DNA of 64,000 bases from Rufibacter psychrotolerans. Lineage in GTDB: Bacteria; Bacteroidota; Bacteroidia; Cytophagales; Hymenobacteraceae. Of this stretch, positions 60,986-64,000 are shown piece after piece. The notes beneath the pieces were generated by a model. That model made no database searches. It had not been told where the DNA came from and was given only the letters and a program-made list of their open reading frames with translations. The DNA lies in contig NZ_JAFFJV010000001.1 of assembly GCF_016924645.1 (NCBI RefSeq), positions 496,001-560,000 on the forward strand, written 5' to 3'. Position numbers and translations under genes: made by a program. The number at the start of each line of letters is the position of its first letter. The stretch's first letter is position 1.

Positions 60986-61074
60986 TGTCATCCTGGAAGG
61001 ATCTCAGGAGCGAACGGCAGTAGCGGTAGACAACGGCAGTACTAGTTCGCCCACAAGATCCTTTCAGGATGACA
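60986..61074. repeat. 89-bp inverted-repeat element, copy 3 (reverse orientation)
   Basis: Starts TGTCATCCTGGAAGGATCTC and ends GATCCTTTCAGGATGACA. The reverse complement aligns along its whole length with the copies at 19389-19477 and 52235-52323, sharing GGGCGA after the left arm. Confidence 0.88.
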
Positions 61075-61205
61075 AAACGAGGGGGCATAGGGAAGGACAG
61101 GGTAAGGACATTTTGGATGACAAAATGAGGAGCCATTCAGATTGACAGAATGAGGAGTTATTCTGAAGTACAGAATAAGGATCCTTCCAGGAGGACAAAG
61201 GGAGG
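61069..61205. repeat. Degenerate tandem array derived from the 89-bp element's end
   Basis: Units of 25-27 bp: GATGACAAAATGAGGAGCC.. (61116-61141), TTGACAGAATGAGGAG.. (61142-61167), GTACAGAATAAGGATCC.. (61168-61192), flanked by further partial units (GATGACAAAACGAGG at 61069, GGACAAAGGGAGG at 61193). Confidence 0.65.
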
Positions 61206-61253
61206 GGAAGTTCAGTAAATCACATGGCTGAACATCAGGAAGATGAAAGGTTG

Positions 61254-61290
61254 GTTTTAGGGCTGTTTTCCTAAAAACACGCAGAAAACA
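61254..61290. repeat. GTTTT/AAAAC hairpin family, weak copy
   Basis: GTTTTAGGGCTGTTTTC faces CACGCAGAAAACA; the right arm has decayed. Confidence 0.45.
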
Positions 61291-61349
61291 AAATACAGCA
61301 AGCTCCTTTTAGGAGCCATCCATCAAATTCAAAGAGTAAACGTACCATT

Positions 61350-63113
61350 ATGAAGAAAGTAGGAAAGAGCAGGTTTTTATTGGTCTTGGGCCTGGCGAGT
61401 GCTTTTCAGTTCGCCTGTCAGCGCCAGTCCTCGGCCCCGGCCGCCAGTGCCGACGCAACCAGCAGCGCCGTTACCGCCACCGCCGGACGTAACTTCTCCA
61501 GCGCCAGCGTAGAAGCCTCTATCTATGAGGGCATTGAGTTTGACATGCCCAAGGTGAAGGAAACCAAGTTCCCCGAGTACAGCGTGCCCATCACCAAATA
61601 CGGGGCTGTGGCCGATGGCATCACCAAGAACACCCAGGCGTTTGAGCAGGCCATCAATGACGTGGCGGCCAAGGGCGGCGGGCACGTGATCATTCCGCGG
61701 GGGCTGTGGCTCACCGGGCCCATCGTGCTCAAAAGCAACATAGACCTGCACGCCGAGGCCGGCGCCATGGTCATCTTCAGCCGCGATTTTGACGATTACC
61801 CCCTCATCAAGACCAGCTTCGAGGGGCTGGACACCTACCGCTGCCAGTCGCCCATCTCGGGCGTGGGGCTGGAGAACGTGGCCATCACCGGCGAGGGTAC
61901 CTTTGACGGCAACGGCGATGCCTGGCGCCCGGTGAAGAAGGGCAAAATGACCGAGGCCCAGTGGAAGAAACTTACCCAGACCGGCGTGCTGAGCGATGAC
62001 GGCAAAACCTGGTACCCCACCGAGAAGTCGAAGAAAGCCGATGCCCGCAACAATTTCAACGTGCCTAACTTCAAGACCAAAGAGGAGTTTGAGGCCGTGA
62101 AAGACTACCTGCGCCCGGTGCTGCTGAGCCTGGTGAACTGCAAGCGCGTGCTGCTGGATGGGCCCACCTTCCAGAACTCGCCCGCCTGGAACCTGCACCC
62201 GCTCATGTGCGAAGACATCATCCTCCGGAACCTGAACGTGCGCAACCCCTGGTACTCGCAGAACGGCGACGGCCTGGACCTGGAGTCCTGCAAGAACGCG
62301 CTGGTATACAACAACACCTTTGACGTGGGCGACGACGCCATCTGTTTCAAGTCCGGCAAAGACGAAGACGGCCGCCGCCGGGGCGTGCCCACCGAGAATG
62401 TGATTGTGAAGAACAACGTGGTGTACCACGGCCATGGCGGCTTTGTGGTGGGCAGCGAGATGAGCGGCGGCGTGAAGAACGTGCACGTGTCTAACTGTAC
62501 CTTCATGGGCACCGACATTGGGCTGCGGTTCAAAAGCACGCGCGGCCGCGGCGGCGTGGTGGAGAACATCTGGATCTCCAACATTGACATGATCAACATC
62601 CCCACCCAGGCCATCAGCTTTAACTTGTTCTACGGCGGCAACTCCCCCGACATGGACCAGGCCCAGAAAGGCAACGGCGAGGTGAAGGCGCAGAAACCCG
62701 TGCCCGTGACCGAGGAAACCCCGTCGTTCAAGAACATCTGGATGCGCAACATCACCGTGAGCGGTGCCGATGAGGCCGTGGCCCTGCAAGGCCTGCCTGA
62801 GATGAACCTGCAGAACGTGAACATTGAGAACGCGTTCCTCAAAGCCAAGAAAGGCATTACGGCGGTAGACGCTTCGGGCATTACCCTGAAAAACGTGCAG
62901 GTGATCACCCAGCAAGGCCCGGCCCTCACCATCTACAACAGCAAAGACATTAACGTGCAGGGGCTTTCGTTCAACCAGACCAAAGAGCCGGCGGTGAAAG
63001 TGCTGGGGCCGCTCACCAAGAACGTGAAGCTGAACAACAAAGACTTCAGCAGTGCCGCCACCCAAATCTCCAAGGGCAAAGACCTGGGGAAAGCGGCGGT
63101 TTCCATGCAGTAA
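61350..63113 (+). CDS. Polygalacturonase, GH28 family, lipoprotein
   Basis: 587 residues. Signal with Cys at residue 23 ('QFACQRQ') and an Ala/Ser/Thr-rich linker after it. The GH28 beta-helix starts 'KYGAVADGITKNTQAFEQAINDVAAKGGGHVIIPRG' and holds the four family motifs: 'YSQNGDGLDLESC' (N-x-D), 'VGDDAICFKSG' (D-D), 'YHGHGGFVVGSEMSGG' (G-H-G) and 'IGLRFKSTRGRGG' (R-x-K). It hydrolyses galacturonosyl bonds; the closed-loop additions ('KKGKMTEAQWKKLTQTG' insertion near residue 195) resemble exo-acting Bacteroidota members. Followed by a terminator at 63124-63154. Confidence 0.94.
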   Translation: MKKVGKSRFLLVLGLASAFQFACQRQSSAPAASADATSSAVTATAGRNFSSASVEASIYEGIEFDMPKVKETKFPEYSVPITKYGAVADGITKNTQAFEQAINDVAAKGGGHVIIPRGLWLTGPIVLKSNIDLHAEAGAMVIFSRDFDDYPLIKTSFEGLDTYRCQSPISGVGLENVAITGEGTFDGNGDAWRPVKKGKMTEAQWKKLTQTGVLSDDGKTWYPTEKSKKADARNNFNVPNFKTKEEFEAVKDYLRPVLLSLVNCKRVLLDGPTFQNSPAWNLHPLMCEDIILRNLNVRNPWYSQNGDGLDLESCKNALVYNNTFDVGDDAICFKSGKDEDGRRRGVPTENVIVKNNVVYHGHGGFVVGSEMSGGVKNVHVSNCTFMGTDIGLRFKSTRGRGGVVENIWISNIDMINIPTQAISFNLFYGGNSPDMDQAQKGNGEVKAQKPVPVTEETPSFKNIWMRNITVSGADEAVALQGLPEMNLQNVNIENAFLKAKKGITAVDASGITLKNVQVITQQGPALTIYNSKDINVQGLSFNQTKEPAVKVLGPLTKNVKLNNKDFSSAATQISKGKDLGKAAVSMQ

Positions 63114-63123
63114 TCCAACACAA

Positions 63124-63154
63124 AAAAAAGGGCAGGCGCAGCTTGCCCTTTTTT
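63124..63154 (+). terminator. Terminator after polygalacturonase gene
   Basis: AAAAAAGGGCA (63124-63134) and TGCCCTTTTTT (63144-63154) are perfect complements; the T-run continues. Confidence 0.88.
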
Positions 63155-63183
63155 AGGCCTTTTCCAGAAAACACCTCCAAAAC
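63149..63183. repeat. GTTTT/AAAAC hairpin family, copy
   Basis: TTTTTTAGGCC faces CACCTCCAAAAC around TTTTCCAGAAAA; its left arm is the T-run of the preceding terminator. Right before the esterase gene. Confidence 0.55.
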
Positions 63184-63191
63184 AGAAGTAC

Positions 63192-63983
63192 ATGCGCAAG
63201 AGATTATCCCTGGTTCTTTTTCTGGTGGGCTGCGTGGCGGCCATGTCGTTTGCGCCTTTCAAGAAGAAGGTGGTGCGGGTGTACCTCATCGGCGATTCTA
63301 CCGTGGCCGATTACTCAGACTACGACGGCGAGGAATACCTGAACAAGCGCTACCCCATCATGGGCTGGGGCCAGATGTTCAGGCCGTTCCTGGCGAAAGA
63401 CAGCCTGGCCAAGGTGCGGCACCTCATCAAAGCCGACAGCGTCATCCTGCTGGACAAAGCCCGGGGCGGGCGCAGTACCCGCACCTTTTTTGAGGAGGGC
63501 CGCTGGGCCGCCGTGTACAAAGACCTGCGGAAGAATGATGTGGTCATGATTCAGTTCGGGCACAACGATGCCTCGGTGGAGAAGCCGGAGCGTTACGTGA
63601 CCATCCAGGGGTACAAGGAATTTCTGCGGCTGTTTGTGCACCAGACCCGCGAGAAAGGCGCGTACCCCATTCTGCTTACGCCCGTGACCCGCAACTATCC
63701 CTGGAAAGACGGCCGCCTTGGCAACGTGCACGGCGCGTACCCGCAGGCGGTGAAAGACGTAGCCCGGGAACTGAACGTGCCTCTGATTGACTTGCAGCAG
63801 CTCTCCATTGATTCGTTCTCCCAGAAAGGGCAGGAGTTTGTGACCACCCGCTACTTCATGAACCTGCCCGCCGGCAAGTACAAGAACTACCCAGAGGGCC
63901 AGAAAGACAATACCCACTTTCAGCCGGAGGGTGCGCAGGAAGTGGCCCGCCTGGTGTTCCAGGGCATGCAGGCGCTAAAGTAA
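63192..63983 (+). CDS. Rhamnogalacturonan acetylesterase-like SGNH hydrolase (CE12 type)
   Basis: 263 residues with signal peptide MRKRLSLVLFLVGCVAAMSFA. SGNH motifs: block I 'VYLIGDSTVADY' with nucleophile Ser, 'ARGGRSTRTFFEEGRW' (Gly-containing oxyanion block), 'VMIQFGHNDAS' with the Asn and 'DNTHFQPEGAQEVA' with the catalytic Asp-x-x-His. The spacing and the 'GDSTVA...GWGQMF' start are those of RhgT/CE12 acetylesterases, which deacetylate rhamnogalacturonan and homogalacturonan so that lyases can act. Last complete gene in the window. Confidence 0.92.
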   Translation: MRKRLSLVLFLVGCVAAMSFAPFKKKVVRVYLIGDSTVADYSDYDGEEYLNKRYPIMGWGQMFRPFLAKDSLAKVRHLIKADSVILLDKARGGRSTRTFFEEGRWAAVYKDLRKNDVVMIQFGHNDASVEKPERYVTIQGYKEFLRLFVHQTREKGAYPILLTPVTRNYPWKDGRLGNVHGAYPQAVKDVARELNVPLIDLQQLSIDSFSQKGQEFVTTRYFMNLPAGKYKNYPEGQKDNTHFQPEGAQEVARLVFQGMQALK

Positions 63984-64000
63984 ACGGGAGCCTGTTTGTT

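Larger units (their letters stand above)
60732..61349. other. 618-bp gene-free stretch before the polygalacturonase gene
   Basis: Contains a GTTTT/AAAAC hairpin (60741-60778), the third 89-bp element (60986-61074), a degenerate tandem array (61069-61205), another hairpin of the family (61254-61290) and a short GCTCC/GGAGC hairpin near 61302-61316. The short reading frames here are not credible genes. Confidence 0.8.

Noticed and set aside
61335..61348. GTAAACGTACC before the polygalacturonase gene as a LacI-type site
   Set aside because: Only the left half resembles the three sites; the right half does not pair.
61377..63065. 562-residue open frame antisense to the polygalacturonase gene
   Set aside because: Same effect; His/Val/Gly-rich shadow with no motif, while the plus frame has all four GH28 motifs.
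1..64000. CRISPR arrays, tRNA/rRNA genes, prophage or transposase genes, defence islands
   Set aside because: I looked for direct repeats with regular spacers, tRNA T-arm words and transposase motifs in the gaps on both strands and saw none; the repeats found are inverted and non-coding.

Overview
The window looks like the chromosome of a Bacteroidota member, most likely a pigmented Hymenobacteraceae (Rufibacter, Nibribacter or Pontibacter type). The reasons are paired SusC/SusD outer-membrane systems, many lipoproteins with a Cys after a short signal peptide, a type IX secretion (T9SS) C-terminal domain, an average GC content judged by eye in the mid-50s, and weak Shine-Dalgarno sequences. 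The genus is an inference from gene style, not from a marker gene. I saw no tRNA, rRNA, CRISPR array, prophage or intact transposase.

Layout. 1-5.5 kb: the end of a SusC receptor and its SusD partner, followed by a glycerophosphodiester phosphodiesterase and a Tat-exported calcineurin-type phosphoesterase, which together suggest scavenging of phosphodiester compounds. 6-11 kb: housekeeping and orphan genes (soluble twin-ABC ATPase, a conserved hypothetical, prephenate dehydrogenase, small GNAT protein, CvpA-CAP fusion). 11-19 kb: a His-rich small protein, an M14/AspA-type hydrolase, a siderophore-type TonB receptor and a three-gene ABC-2 exporter; this may be a metal or metallophore locus. 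19.7-23.7 kb: M48 protease lipoprotein, EcsC-like protein, RluF-type pseudouridine synthase, VF530-type small protein. 24-29 kb: histidine degradation (hutU, hutI, hutG; no hutH) interrupted by an opposite-strand hypothetical gene. 29-31.7 kb: ppc. 32-64 kb: one large pectin utilisation region.

How the pectin region works. Outside the cell or on its surface, two PL1 pectate lyases, a GH28 polygalacturonase, two CE8 pectin methylesterases, a CE12 acetylesterase, a GH105 unsaturated uronyl hydrolase, a GH43 and a GH95 enzyme dismantle homogalacturonan and its decorations. SusC/SusD and two accessory lipoproteins (DUF5123- and DUF4861-type) capture products. An ExuT-like MFS carrier moves hexuronate inward. 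UxaC and UxaB convert galacturonate to altronate; KduI and KduD convert the unsaturated product to KDG; KdgK and a KDPG aldolase finish both routes. Altronate dehydratase (UxaA) is not in the window. A LacI-type regulator sits in the cluster, and three near-identical 12-bp palindromes with a central CG lie at the kduI/susC divergent promoters and before the second pectate lyase, so a local regulon can be proposed.

The most striking non-coding signal is a hairpin of about 36 nt (GTTTTnGGGC arms around a TTTTC..GAAAA inner arm) that recurs about two dozen times in the gaps between genes, with compensating base changes in its arms. There are also three copies of an exactly 89-bp inverted-repeat element, two copies plus a half copy of a TGGCGCGGAAGT repeat, and a mirrored four-hairpin cluster, none of which encodes protein.
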